Source: Pseudomonas putida
GTDB lineage: Bacteria; Pseudomonadota; Gammaproteobacteria; Pseudomonadales; Pseudomonadaceae
Length of the DNA: 40,586 bases
NCBI RefSeq assembly: GCF_028682635.1
Contig: NZ_JANHLK010000042.1
Span: forward strand, 1 to 40,586
Direction: 5' to 3'
The notes beneath the pieces were generated by a model. The model had not been told where the DNA came from and did no database searches. It worked only from the letters and a program-made list of their open reading frames with translations. Of this stretch, positions 24,659-33,092 are shown in pieces (the stretch's first letter is position 1; each line of letters opens with the position of its first letter). Made by a program: the position numbers and the translations under genes.

Positions 24659-25144
24659 TCAGGCCAGAACGGGCAAGGCACCCATCTTGCCGTGGCAATA
24701 CACCAGCGGCCCGGCGTTCTGCCGGGGCACGATCAGGTTCTTCACCGCGCCGACCATGATCGCGTGATCTCCCCCTTCATATTCGCGCCACAACTCGCAT
24801 TCGATGACCGCCGTGGCGTTGGCCAGGATCGGGTTGCCCAGCTCGCTCAACGTCCACTCGATGCCCTGCGCCTTGTCCTTGCCCTTGCGTGCGAAGGCAT
24901 AGGCTTCGCTCTGCTGGCCGCCGGACAGTACGTGAATGGCAAAGCGCTTGTTCCTGATCAGGACCGGGTAGGAGTCGGAGCTGTAGTTGGGGCAGAACAA
25001 CACCAGGGCCGGGTCCATCGACAGCGAGCTGAAGGCGCTGGCGGTCAGGCCGACGATCTGGCCGTCGTCATCGAGTGTGGTGATCACGCAGACGCCGGAC
25101 GGGAACGAGCCCATGACTTGTTTGTAGATGGCGGCATCGATCAT
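24659..25144 (-). CDS. Flavin reductase (RutF/HpaC-like), copy 1
   Basis: 161 residues of the short-chain flavin reductase family: FPSGVCVITTLDDDGQIVGLTASAFSSLSMDPALVLFCPNY (in pieces), AIHVLSGGQQ and GDHAIMVGAVKNL. It reduces FMN with NAD(P)H and hands it to a two-component monooxygenase. It is clearly paralogous to the reductase at 37005-37490 (same length, most positions equal). It lies directly upstream of the LLM monooxygenase but has its own GntR-type operator 51 bases before its start, so the two genes may have separate promoters. Confidence 0.92.
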   Translation of the reverse strand: MIDAAIYKQVMGSFPSGVCVITTLDDDGQIVGLTASAFSSLSMDPALVLFCPNYSSDSYPVLIRNKRFAIHVLSGGQQSEAYAFARKGKDKAQGIEWTLSELGNPILANATAVIECELWREYEGGDHAIMVGAVKNLIVPRQNAGPLVYCHGKMGALPVLA

Positions 25145-25194
25145 TGGACTGTCCTCGGGAGTGGAACGTGGTTTTTATGAGTTTGTAGGTCTGA

Positions 25195-25210
25195 TGGTAT
25201 ACCGTAATAC
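25195..25210. promoter_or_regulatory. GntR-type operator B (flavin reductase 1 promoter)
   Basis: TGGTATACCGTAATAC, one base different from the 16-bp consensus, 51 bases upstream of the reductase start and in the same orientation to its gene as operators A and F. Confidence 0.72.
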
Positions 25211-25367
25211 GTCGTTTGCAAGGTCTTTTTCGGTGAACCGATAAACGTAGGGTCGTCGTCGGAACCTCAATGTTTACGGGGCTTCAAGCGGGTCATGAAC
25301 GCAGACTGGCGGGCAGGATGGCGGATCAGATGGGCATTTCAAGACCGGATCAGTCTTGTGAAAATGT

Positions 25368-25383
25368 TGGAATACCATAATAT
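25368..25383. promoter_or_regulatory. GntR-type operator C (NCS1 permease promoter)
   Basis: TGGAATACCATAATAT on the plus strand, 79 bases upstream of the permease start. It differs from the consensus at two positions but is identical to operator D of the ABC importer, and both are in the same orientation to their genes. CATAAT within it resembles a -10 box. Confidence 0.7.
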
Positions 25384-25461
25384 GGTGCGCATCTGAGGGG
25401 CGACCACAGAGTCCCCCCGGTTTGGCTTCATACAAAGATAAGAACAGACAAACTCGAGTTC

Positions 25462-26874
25462 ATGCATATGTCCCAGATGTCCCGGCAAGACCCGTTGATC
25501 GAGAATCACACGGTCGATTACGTTCCACTCGCAGAGCGCCACGGGAAGGCCCGCGATCTTTTCACCCTATGGTTCAGCACCAACATCGCGCCACTGCCCA
25601 TCGTCACGGGTGCCATGGTGGTCCAGGTGTTCCACCTCGACCTGTTCTGGGGGTTGCTGGCGATTGCCCTCGGGCATATGGTCGGCGGGCTGGTGATTGC
25701 CCTGGCATCGGCCCAGGGGCCGCGCATGGGCATTCCGCAAATGGTCCAGAGCCGGGGTCAGTTTGGGCGCTATGGTGCGTTGCTGATCGTGTTCTTTGCG
25801 GCACTGATCTACGTCGGTTTCTTCATCTCCAACATCGTCCTGGCGGGCAAGTCGATTGTCGGCATCGCTCCCTCGGTACCGGTGCCGGCGAGCATCCTCA
25901 TCGGTGCCCTGAGCGCCACGGCGATCGGGGTGATCGGTTACCGCTTCATCCACTCACTCAACCGCATCGGCACCTGGGTCATGGGCAGCGCCTTGCTCGC
26001 CGGCTTCCTCTACATCTTCGCCCATGACCTGCCGGCGGACTTTTTAACCCGCGGCGGTTTCAACTTGTCCGGCTGGTTGGCCACCGTGTCCCTGGGGATC
26101 ATCTGGCAGATCAGCTTTTCGCCCTACGTGTCGGACTACTCGCGCTACCTGCCGGCCGACATCGGCATCGCCAAGCCGTTCTGGGCCACCTACCTGGGGG
26201 CAACCCTGGGCACGATCCTGTCTTTCACCTTCGGCGCGGTGGCTGTGCTGGCGACCCCGGAAGGCACCGAAGCAATGGCTGCGGTGAAGCAATCCACCGG
26301 CTGGCTGGGGCCGATCCTGATGGTGCTGTTCCTGCTCAACATCATCAGCCACAACGCCTTGAATCTGTATGGCGCGGTGCTGTCGATCATCACCTCGATC
26401 CAGACCTTCGCCAGTCAGTGGACGCCGAGCATCAAGGTGCGTGTGGTGCTGTCGACCGTGGTGCTGGCAGGCTGCTGTGTGGTGGCGCTGGGCGCTTCGG
26501 CGGACTTCATCTCGCAGTTCATCGGGCTGATCCTGGCGTTGCTGCTGGTGCTGGTGCCCTGGGCTTCGATCAACCTGATCGACTTCTATGTGATCAAGCG
26601 CGGGTCCTATGACATAACCTCGATCTTCCGTGCGGATGGCGGGATTTATGGGCGCTTCAATCTGCATGCGATCGTCGCGTATTTCATCGGGATCATTGTG
26701 CAGCTGCCGTTTGCCAATACGTCGTTGTATGTCGGGCCTTATGCCAATCTGGTCGAGGGTGCGGACTTGTCGTGGCTGGTGGGATTGGTGGTGACTTGTC
26801 CGCTCTACTATTGCCTGGCTACCCGTGGGCGGGCTGAGCGGAGTCGGGCTTCTAAGTTGGGTTATACCGATTGA
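25462..26874 (+). CDS. NCS1-family permease of the GntR regulon
   Basis: 470 residues, about twelve membrane segments, with the NCS1 pattern ERHGKARDLFTLWFSTNIAP, GPRMGIPQMVQSRGQFGRYG and FSPYVSDYSRYLPADIG. The family carries nucleobase-like or heterocyclic compounds, which fits import of a nitrogen ring compound for the monooxygenase system. It is paralogous to the permease at 20988-22349. Methionines at 25468 and 25477 are possible later starts; the RBS is weak for all three. A strong terminator follows. Confidence 0.9.
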   Translation: MHMSQMSRQDPLIENHTVDYVPLAERHGKARDLFTLWFSTNIAPLPIVTGAMVVQVFHLDLFWGLLAIALGHMVGGLVIALASAQGPRMGIPQMVQSRGQFGRYGALLIVFFAALIYVGFFISNIVLAGKSIVGIAPSVPVPASILIGALSATAIGVIGYRFIHSLNRIGTWVMGSALLAGFLYIFAHDLPADFLTRGGFNLSGWLATVSLGIIWQISFSPYVSDYSRYLPADIGIAKPFWATYLGATLGTILSFTFGAVAVLATPEGTEAMAAVKQSTGWLGPILMVLFLLNIISHNALNLYGAVLSIITSIQTFASQWTPSIKVRVVLSTVVLAGCCVVALGASADFISQFIGLILALLLVLVPWASINLIDFYVIKRGSYDITSIFRADGGIYGRFNLHAIVAYFIGIIVQLPFANTSLYVGPYANLVEGADLSWLVGLVVTCPLYYCLATRGRAERSRASKLGYTD

Positions 26875-26892
26875 TGGTTTTTGTTTGTCTGG

Positions 26893-26926
26893 AATGCCCG
26901 GCTTTTGGCCGGGCATTTTTGTTTTG
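26893..26926 (+). terminator. Rho-independent terminator after NCS1 permease
   Basis: AATGCCCGGC (26893-26902) pairs with GCCGGGCATT (26908-26917) around loop TTTTG, followed by TTTTGTTTT. Confidence 0.9.
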
Positions 26927-26970
26927 CTCGTAAACATATCCGGATTGCTACCTGATCGCGGCTATACACG

Positions 26971-27230
26971 ATCTACTGTAGGAGCCGGCTTGCCGGCGAT
27001 GGCGGCCTGACAACCGACCCATCTCCCACGGCCGTCCCCAATCTACTGTAGGAGCTGGCTTGCCAGCGAAGGCGTCCTGACAGACGACCCATCTCTCACG
27101 GCCGTCCCCAATCTACTGTAGGAGCTGGCTTGCCAGCGAAGGCGGCCTCACAACCGACCCATCTCTCGCGGCCCTACCCGATCTACTGTGGGAGCTGGCC
27201 TGCCGGCGATGGCGGCCTGACAGCCGACCT
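26971..27230. repeat. Tandem array of 70-bp REP-containing units (about 3.8 copies)
   Basis: Units begin with ATCTACTGTAGGAG (or TGTGGGAG) at 26971, 27041, 27111 and 27181, an exact 70-bp period. Each holds a REP hairpin (GGAGCTGGCTTGCCAGCGA type) followed by a spacer ending CGACCCATCTC..CGGCC. The fourth copy breaks off near 27230. The regular period suggests expansion by slippage or unequal exchange. Confidence 0.92.
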
Positions 27231-27294
27231 ATTGTTTGGTGTTGGAGTACATATCCATTCCTGCGGTAACGGCCACCTATGGCGCACCTCCTAC

Positions 27295-27410
27295 CTGTAG
27301 GAGCGAGCTTGCTCGCGAAAAACGTCCGAAATACGCGGTCCCACAGACAGCTCGCGTCATCGTTGACGACCATCGTTGCGCTGCGGCGACCGACAAGCCA
27401 GCTCCTACAG
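27295..27410. repeat. REPIN
   Basis: CTGTAGGAGCGAGCTTGCTC at the left and AAGCCAGCTCCTACAG at the right form a degenerate inverted REP pair; the inner ATCGTTGACGACCATCG matches other REPINs here. Confidence 0.75.
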
Positions 27411-27508
27411 GGGCGTTCATTTGAGATCAGGTCGGCTGTCAGGCCGCCATCGCCGGCAGGCCAGCTCCCACAAGGTTTTGCGGTACTGCAGCAATGGATA
27501 TGTACGCC

Positions 27509-27546
27509 AAAAAAAAGGGCCACCGCAACCCGACGTTGCGGCGACC
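27509..27546 (-). terminator. Rho-independent terminator of the ABC importer operon
   Basis: On the minus strand a GC-rich hairpin (27519-27529 with 27535-27545, nearly perfect) is followed by a run of eight T. It lies 44 bases past the stop of the ATPase gene. Confidence 0.85.
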
Positions 27547-27589
27547 CGAGGGTGATACTCAATTAACGGCCCAGAGGAACCTCAAGGCA

Positions 27590-28744
27590 TCAATGCGCCC
27601 CTGCAGCCTTGTTCAAATCACTCTCCGCCCACTCGGTATAAACACAAGCATCCGCAGTCGCCCAACGCACCCGCACCGGATCACCCGCCTGCATCGGCAT
27701 GCCCGCCGCAGAAAGCGCCTTGACGGTCATCGACGTACCACCCGAAGTCACCACGCTGCACGTCTGGCTTTCACCCAGGAACAACACCTCCACCACCTTG
27801 GCCGTCACTTCATTCCAGCCCGCGGCCAGCGGTTCCTGGGCGGCTTGCTCGATGCTCAGGGCCAAGGCCTTTTCCGGCCGCACCATCAACAGTACATCCT
27901 GATCGGTTTGCAGCCCGGCCGTCAGGCGGATCGACAGCGGCTGCCCTTCGAACGAAGCCACCGCGTTGCCCTGGGCCTTGAGCTTGAGGAAGTTCGAGTT
28001 GCCGAGGAACGAGGCGACAAAGGCGTTCGGCGGGTTCTGGTACAGGTCATAACCGCTGCCCAGGCCGACGATCTTGCCGTGGCTGAAGATGGCGATGCGC
28101 TGGGACAGGCGCATGGCTTCTTCCTGGTCGTGGGTCACGTAGACGATGGTGATGCCCAGGCGCCGATGCAGCTGGCGCAGTTCGTCCTGCAAGTCTTCAC
28201 GCAGTTTCTTGTCCAGTGCGCCCAGCGGTTCATCCATCAGCAGGATGCGTGGTTCGTAGACCAGCGCCCGGGCGATGGCGACACGTTGCTGCTGGCCGCC
28301 GGAGAGTTGCGAAGGGCGGCGATGGGCGAATTGCTCGAGCTGCACCAGCTTGAGCATGGCATCGACCCGACGTTCACGCTCGGCGGTGGCCAGTTTGCGG
28401 ATCGCCAACGGGAAGGCGATGTTGTCGCGCACAGAAAGATGCGGGAACAGCGAGTAGCGCTGGAACACCATGCCGATGTCACGCTTGTGCGGCGGTACGT
28501 TCACCAGTGACTGGCCATTGACCAGGATCTCGCCGCTGCTCGGGGTTTCAAAACCGGCGAGCATCGACAGGGTGGTACTTTTGCCCGAGCCGCTGGAGCC
28601 GAGGAAGGTGAGGAATTCACCGTCCTTGATGTCCAGCGAGATGTCGTCCACGGCGGCAAAGTCGCCGTAGTATTTGTTCAGGTTGCGCAGGCTCACCAGG
28701 GGCTTGTCATTTTGCTGCGCGGAATCTTTGATCACTGCACTCAT
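27590..28744 (-). CDS. ABC importer ATPase (polyamine/PotA type)
   Basis: 384 residues. Walker A GSSGSGKSTT, signature LSGGQQQR, Walker B RILLMDEP and the switch VTHDQEEAM are all intact. The C-terminal 120 residues form a TOBE domain. It powers the two permeases and the binding protein encoded just upstream on the same strand, from which it is separated by 15 bases. The type is that of spermidine/putrescine importers, but related systems carry many small cations and organic acids. RBS AGGAG. Confidence 0.93.
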   Translation of the reverse strand: MSAVIKDSAQQNDKPLVSLRNLNKYYGDFAAVDDISLDIKDGEFLTFLGSSGSGKSTTLSMLAGFETPSSGEILVNGQSLVNVPPHKRDIGMVFQRYSLFPHLSVRDNIAFPLAIRKLATAERERRVDAMLKLVQLEQFAHRRPSQLSGGQQQRVAIARALVYEPRILLMDEPLGALDKKLREDLQDELRQLHRRLGITIVYVTHDQEEAMRLSQRIAIFSHGKIVGLGSGYDLYQNPPNAFVASFLGNSNFLKLKAQGNAVASFEGQPLSIRLTAGLQTDQDVLLMVRPEKALALSIEQAAQEPLAAGWNEVTAKVVEVLFLGESQTCSVVTSGGTSMTVKALSAAGMPMQAGDPVRVRWATADACVYTEWAESDLNKAAGAH

Positions 28745-28759
28745 GTCGTACTCCTGCGC

Positions 28760-29569
28760 TTAGGCGCTGATTTCGTTGCGCCGGCGCAGTGCGGCGGCGA
28801 TCACCATGACCAATACCGAGAGGCCGATCAGCAGCGTCGAGGCGACGGCGATCACGGGCGTCAGGTCCTGGCGCAGGGTGGTCCACATTTTCACGGGAAG
28901 GGTTTGCAGGGTCGGGCTGGCCATCATCACGCTCAGCACCACCTCATCCCATGAGACGAGGAAGGCGAAGAGGGCGCCGGCCACCATGCCCGGACGGATC
29001 GCCGGGAAGGTCACCTTGAACACCGCCTGCAGGCGCGAGGCACCGCAGATCACCGCGGCATCTTCGATCGACTGGTCGAACAGCTTCAGCGAGTTGATGA
29101 TCGAAATGATGGTGAACGGCAACGCGACGATCACGTGGCTGACCACGAACGCGAACATGGTCCCGGTGTAGCCCAGTTTCAGGAACAGCGCGTACACCGC
29201 CACGGCAATGATCACCAGCGGCACGATCATCGGCAGGGTGAACAGGCCGTAGAGCATTTCCCGGCCGGGAAAGCGCCCGCGCACCAGGGCGAAGGCGGTC
29301 GGCAGGCCCAGGGCCACGGCAAAGAACGTGGTCAGTACCGCGACCTTGAGGCTGGCCATGGCCGCGTTCATCCAGTCGGCGTTGGAGAAAAACTGGCCGT
29401 ACCATTTCAGCGTCCAGCCCGGTGGCGGGAACACCAGCCATTGCGACGAGCCGAACGACAGCAGGACGATGAACACGATCGGCAACAACAGGAACAGACC
29501 GATCAGCCCGGTGGTGGCATACAGGCCAAAGCGCATCCGGCGGCTCATGGCATTGGGGGTCAGGAGCAT
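28760..29569 (-). CDS. ABC importer permease (PotC type)
   Basis: 269 residues, about six membrane segments, with the inner-membrane-component loop DAAVICGASRLQAVFKVTFPAI (EAA motif, in pieces). Second permease of the polyamine-type importer. The ATG at 29569 follows GAGG and begins seven bases after the stop of the first permease gene. Confidence 0.9.
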   Translation of the reverse strand: MLLTPNAMSRRMRFGLYATTGLIGLFLLLPIVFIVLLSFGSSQWLVFPPPGWTLKWYGQFFSNADWMNAAMASLKVAVLTTFFAVALGLPTAFALVRGRFPGREMLYGLFTLPMIVPLVIIAVAVYALFLKLGYTGTMFAFVVSHVIVALPFTIISIINSLKLFDQSIEDAAVICGASRLQAVFKVTFPAIRPGMVAGALFAFLVSWDEVVLSVMMASPTLQTLPVKMWTTLRQDLTPVIAVASTLLIGLSVLVMVIAAALRRRNEISA

Positions 29570-29575
29570 GACGGC

Positions 29576-30508
29576 TTACCTCGCGTTGCTGGCGCCAACC
29601 GGGGATTCCGGCTGAAGCTTCAGGTAGAAGTAGAACAGCACCAGCGTGATCACGATCAGCAACGCGGCACCGGCGCTGGCCAGGCCCCAATTGAGGAACG
29701 ACTGCACCTGCTGGATGATGAACTCGGGCAGCATCATGTTCTGCGCACCGCCCAGCAACGCTGGCGTCACGTAGTAACCGAGGGACATCACGAACACCAT
29801 CAAGCCACCGGAGAACAGCCCCGGCCGGCACAGCGGCAGGAACACCCGGAAGAAGTTGGTCCAGGGACTCGCGCCGCAGATCGAGCCGGCCTGCAGGATC
29901 ATCGGGTCGATGGCCTGCATGGTCGCCTGCAGCGGCAGCACGATGAACGGGATCATGATGTAGCTCATGCCGATCACCACGCCGGTGAGGTTATGCACCA
30001 TCTCCAGCGGCTGATCGATGATGCCCATGGCCATCAGCGCCTTGTTGATCACCCCGGAGGCTTGCAGCAACACCAGCCAGGAATAGGTGCGGGCGAGGAG
30101 GCTGGTCCACATCGACAACAGCACGATGTTGAGGATCCAGCGACCCCAGCCGCGGGGCACCAGGGTGATCGCCCAGGCCAGCGGGAAACCCAGCAGCAGG
30201 CTGAACAGCGTCACCAGGCCGGCCACCGAGAAGGTGTTGAGCAAGACCCGGGCATAGGCCGAGTTGGCGAACAGTTGCTCGTAGTTGCCCAGCCCAGGCA
30301 CAGGCTCCAGCACGCCGCGCAGCAGCAGGCCGATCAGGGGTGCCAGGAAGAACAGGCCGAGGAACATCAGGGCGGGGATCAGGTTGCTCGATCCGCGCCA
30401 GCGTTGCGCCAGGGTCGGGGTTTGCGTCATCGCAGCGGCCTTGCCGGCAGCGCCAAGGGCGCTCCCGACGGGCGAGGATGGACGGGACGCAGTTGCCGTC
30501 ATTTTCAT
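29576..30508 (-). CDS. ABC importer permease (PotB type)
   Basis: 310 residues, about six membrane segments with the EAA loop AGSICGASPWTNFFRVFLPL. I place the start at the ATG at 30508 because it overlaps the stop of the binding protein gene as ATGA; an upstream methionine at 30529 would overlap more. The N-terminal tail before the first segment is long and polar. Confidence 0.88.
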   Translation of the reverse strand: MKMTATASRPSSPVGSALGAAGKAAAMTQTPTLAQRWRGSSNLIPALMFLGLFFLAPLIGLLLRGVLEPVPGLGNYEQLFANSAYARVLLNTFSVAGLVTLFSLLLGFPLAWAITLVPRGWGRWILNIVLLSMWTSLLARTYSWLVLLQASGVINKALMAMGIIDQPLEMVHNLTGVVIGMSYIMIPFIVLPLQATMQAIDPMILQAGSICGASPWTNFFRVFLPLCRPGLFSGGLMVFVMSLGYYVTPALLGGAQNMMLPEFIIQQVQSFLNWGLASAGAALLIVITLVLFYFYLKLQPESPVGASNAR

Positions 30509-31530
30509 TTGACCAGCCATTCGTTCCACCGTGTCGCGATAGCAGGACCGTTCTTGGCCCAGTAGGCGAAATCAAGAGTGATTTGATCCTTGGCGTAGGC
30601 CGTCGGCAGGTTGGGGGCCAGCTCCGAGTCCAGGCGCGCCACGCTGTCGACGTTGACCGGGGCGTAGGCGGTCAGGTTGGAGAAGTCGGCCTGGCCTTTG
30701 GCACTGCTGGCATTGGCCAGGAACTTCATCGCCGCGTCCTTGTTCTTCGAACCTTTTGGAATGACCAGGATGTCGGCCATGACCAGGTTCTGTTTCCAGC
30801 TCACGCCGACCGGTGCACCGTCTTCCTGCAGGGCATGAATGCGACCGTTCCAGAACTGGCCCATGCTCGCTTCACCGGAGGCCAACAGCTGTTGCGACTG
30901 CGCGCCGCCGCCCCACCAGACAATGTCTTTCTTGATGGTGTCGAGTTTCTTGAAGGCGCGGTCCAGGTCCAGCGGGTAGAGCTTGTCGGCGGCGACGCCA
31001 TCGGCCAGCAGCGCCAGTTCGAGCACGCCAGGGCTTGGCCATTTGTAGAGGGCGCGTTTGCCGGGGAAGGTCTTGGTGTCGAACAGCGAGGACCAGTCCT
31101 GGGGTTTGTTGGCACCCAGCTTGCCTTCGTTGTAGCCGAGCACGAAGGAGAAGAAGAACGAGCCGACGCCGTGATCGGAAACGAAGCGCGGGTCGATCTT
31201 GGCGCGATCGATGACTTTGAAATCGAGGGGTTCGAGCAGGCCTTCGGCGGCGGCGCGCAAGGCGAAGTCGGCTTCGACGTCGACCACGTCCCACTGCACG
31301 TTGCCGCTTTCGACCATGGCCTTGAGCTTGCCGTAGTCGGTAGGGCCATCCTGGACCACGGTGATACCGGTGGACTTGCTGAACGGATCGGCCCAGGCCT
31401 GCTTCTGTGCATCCTGAGTGCTACCGCCCCAGCTGACGAAGTTGACGCTTTCGGCCGCCATAACCACATGACTGGCCGTGGCCAGCAGGCCGGCGAACAG
31501 TACTGCGGTTGCACGTTTGTTCAACACCAT
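30505..31530 (-). CDS. ABC importer periplasmic binding protein (polyamine-type)
   Basis: 341 residues with a signal peptide (MVLNKRATAVLFAGLLATAS, cleavage after VVMAA) and the start of an extracellular solute-binding family 1 fold (VNFVSWGGSTQDAQKQAWADPF in pieces). First gene of the importer operon. The ATG at 31530 is preferred over a GTG at 31536 by RBS spacing (GAGGGCG). A GntR-type operator lies 162 bases upstream, tying the importer to the regulon. The ligand is unknown; a nitrogenous cation or heterocycle is plausible. Confidence 0.9.
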   Translation of the reverse strand: MVLNKRATAVLFAGLLATASHVVMAAESVNFVSWGGSTQDAQKQAWADPFSKSTGITVVQDGPTDYGKLKAMVESGNVQWDVVDVEADFALRAAAEGLLEPLDFKVIDRAKIDPRFVSDHGVGSFFFSFVLGYNEGKLGANKPQDWSSLFDTKTFPGKRALYKWPSPGVLELALLADGVAADKLYPLDLDRAFKKLDTIKKDIVWWGGGAQSQQLLASGEASMGQFWNGRIHALQEDGAPVGVSWKQNLVMADILVIPKGSKNKDAAMKFLANASSAKGQADFSNLTAYAPVNVDSVARLDSELAPNLPTAYAKDQITLDFAYWAKNGPAIATRWNEWLVK

Positions 31531-31682
31531 TTTCACGCCCTCATTTGTTGTGTTTTTGAGCGGGCTTGGTAGTGCCCGCCTATCGGGAGCAGTAGGTCCA
31601 TCTGGCCTTGAAAGGCGACCGGGCCAAGGGCTGTTGTGGGTGCTTTCCCTGTCGGGTGCGCTTGGCTGAATCGCCCGGTCTA

Positions 31683-31708
31683 TGGAATATCATATTATGG
31701 TATTCCAA
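31683..31708. promoter_or_regulatory. GntR-type operator D (ABC importer promoter)
   Basis: On the minus strand it reads TTGGAATACCATAATATG (18 bases, 31691-31708), identical to the site in front of the NCS1 permease. A second partial copy on the plus strand, TGGAATATCATATTAT from 31683, gives an extended inverted repeat TGGAATA...TATTCCA with 11 bases between. Confidence 0.7.
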
Positions 31709-31794
31709 ACTTTGTGCAAGCACTTTGCCTTACCGGCTATCAGCCAAAAATGCTTTTTTATTGCAGAACTCGAATCTGTAGAACGACGCACCCC

Positions 31795-31880
31795 CTGTAG
31801 GAGCTGGCTTGCCAGCGAAGGACTCACATACACCGCGTTTATCCAGAAAACACCGGTTATCGTTGACGCCTCGGCTGGGG
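31795..31880. repeat. Decayed REPIN
   Basis: CTGTAGGAGCTGGCTTGCCA is well kept on the left; the inner ATCGTTGACG matches other REPINs, but the right arm is lost. Confidence 0.6.
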
Positions 31881-31911
31881 CGAGTCCCATCCAATTACAG
31901 GGGGGCATCAT

Positions 31912-33021
31912 TCATTCAATGAACGGGATGCTCTCGACGACTTCCAGGTCATACCCGGTCAGCCCTGCATATTTCAACGGCGGCCCAAGATGCCGCAGCT
32001 TGCCGACGCCAAGGTTCTGCAGGATCTGTGCCCCGGTGCCGACTTCCGAATAGATCCGTGACTGCGAACGGCTGAATTGCCGCGGCGCCTGGGTCAGTTG
32101 CGGCACACGCTCCAGCAACGCTTGCGAGGATTCGTGGTTGGCCAGCACCACCACCACGCCGCGACCTTCCTGCGCCACGCGCTGCAATGCGGCCCATAAC
32201 GTCCAGTTGGAAGGCCCGCTGTACTCGGCGCCCACCAGGTCGCGCAACGGGTCGATTACGTGCACGCGCACCAGCGTCGCTTCATCGCGGCGCAGATCAC
32301 CCATGACCATTGCCATGTGGACACCGCCTTCGATGCGATCCTCAAAGGTGATCAGACGAAAGGTGCCATGCACCGTCGGCAGCTCGCGCTCGCCGATGCG
32401 CACCACCGTATGCTCGGTACTTAAACGATAGTGGATCAGGTCGGCGATGGTGCCGATCTTGATCCCGTGCTTGCGCGCGAACACTTCCAGGTCCGGGCGG
32501 CGAGCCATGGTGCCGTCATCGTTCATCACTTCGACGATCACCGAGGCGGGGGTGAAGCCGGCCAGGCGAGCCAGGTCGCAACCGGCCTCGGTGTGGCCGG
32601 CGCGGGTCAGTACGCCGCCTTCCCGGGCGCGCAGAGGGAAGATGTGCCCGGGCTGCACAATATCGGTGGCACTCGCGCCCTCGGCGACGGCGGCGGCCAC
32701 GGTGCGTGCGCGGTCGGCAGCGGAGATGCCGGTGGTGACGCCAACCGCCGCTTCGATCGACACGGTGAACGCGGTGCTGAACACGCTGCCATTGCTCGGC
32801 ACCATCTGTTCAAGGCCAAGGCGCTGGCAATGCTCGTCGGTCAGGGTCAGGCAGATCAGGCCCCGTGCTTCACGGGCCATGAAGCTGATGGCTTCGGCGC
32901 TGCAACGGTCGGCGGCCAGCAACAGGTCGCCTTCGTTTTCCCGGTCCTCGTCGTCCACCAGGAGCACCATCTTGCCTTGGCGGTAGTCTTCGATGATTTC
33001 TTCGATGCTGTTGAAGGCCAT
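31912..33021 (-). CDS. ribBA: RibBA-like 3,4-dihydroxy-2-butanone-4-phosphate synthase with degenerate GTP cyclohydrolase II domain
   Basis: 369 residues. The N-terminal DHBP synthase domain is intact (DDEDRENEGDLLLAAD, ICLTLTDEHC, HIFPLRAREGGVLTRAGHTEA in pieces). The C-terminal domain has the GTP cyclohydrolase II fold, but the zinc-binding cysteines of the usual CLTGDVFGSLRCDCG motif are missing (here HVIDPLRDLVGAEYSGPSNW), so only the RibB reaction is expected. It makes the four-carbon precursor of riboflavin, hence FMN for the monooxygenase and reductases. It shares a divergent promoter region and operator with the DUF1330 gene. No FMN riboswitch fits in the short leader. Start at 33021 chosen as MAFNSIEEII; the frame extends to 33078 through the operator. 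Confidence 0.9.
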   Translation of the reverse strand: MAFNSIEEIIEDYRQGKMVLLVDDEDRENEGDLLLAADRCSAEAISFMAREARGLICLTLTDEHCQRLGLEQMVPSNGSVFSTAFTVSIEAAVGVTTGISAADRARTVAAAVAEGASATDIVQPGHIFPLRAREGGVLTRAGHTEAGCDLARLAGFTPASVIVEVMNDDGTMARRPDLEVFARKHGIKIGTIADLIHYRLSTEHTVVRIGERELPTVHGTFRLITFEDRIEGGVHMAMVMGDLRRDEATLVRVHVIDPLRDLVGAEYSGPSNWTLWAALQRVAQEGRGVVVVLANHESSQALLERVPQLTQAPRQFSRSQSRIYSEVGTGAQILQNLGVGKLRHLGPPLKYAGLTGYDLEVVESIPFIE

Positions 33022-33055
33022 GTAAGGATTCTCGGTGTTTGATGGAGATATATTG

Positions 33056-33071
33056 TGGTATACCATAATAC
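33056..33071. promoter_or_regulatory. GntR-type operator E (ribBA / DUF1330 divergent promoter)
   Basis: TGGTATACCATAATAC, 35 bases before ribBA and 22 before the DUF1330 gene. One site could control both divergent transcripts. Confidence 0.75.
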
Positions 33072-33092
33072 ATAACAACCACAGAGGTCACT

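Larger units (their letters stand above)
25145..25461. other. Divergent promoter region between flavin reductase and NCS1 permease
   Basis: 317 bases with two GntR-type operators near its ends, one for each divergent gene. A 33-codon frame from 25295 runs through the second operator and is unlikely to be a gene. Nothing else recognisable. Confidence 0.6.
26927..27589. other. Long gap filled with REP repeats
   Basis: Between the permease terminator and the ABC ATPase gene there is no convincing gene. It holds a tandem 70-bp repeat array, a REPIN, an inverted partial copy of the array unit (about 27430-27472) and a minus-strand terminator, listed separately. Confidence 0.7.
31531..31911. other. 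Gap between ABC operon and ribBA
   Basis: Contains the long leader of the ABC operon, operator D and a decayed REPIN. A GCGGGC/GCCCGC hairpin at 31560-31579 has no T-run on either side. No gene seen. Confidence 0.6.

Noticed and set aside
25295..25396. 33-codon ORF in the divergent promoter region
   Set aside because: It runs through the GntR operator and core promoter of the NCS1 permease and has no family features.
26971..27230. Possible CRISPR-like array (regular 70-bp period)
   Set aside because: The whole unit is repeated, with no unique spacers between short repeats, and its core is the common Pseudomonas REP hairpin. No cas genes are near.
31560..31579. GCGGGC/GCCCGC hairpin in the leader of the ABC operon as a terminator or riboswitch
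   Set aside because: No T-run follows on either strand and no known riboswitch core is visible.
33022..33092. FMN riboswitch before ribBA
   Set aside because: The leader is too short and is occupied by the operator; the conserved FMN element is not there.
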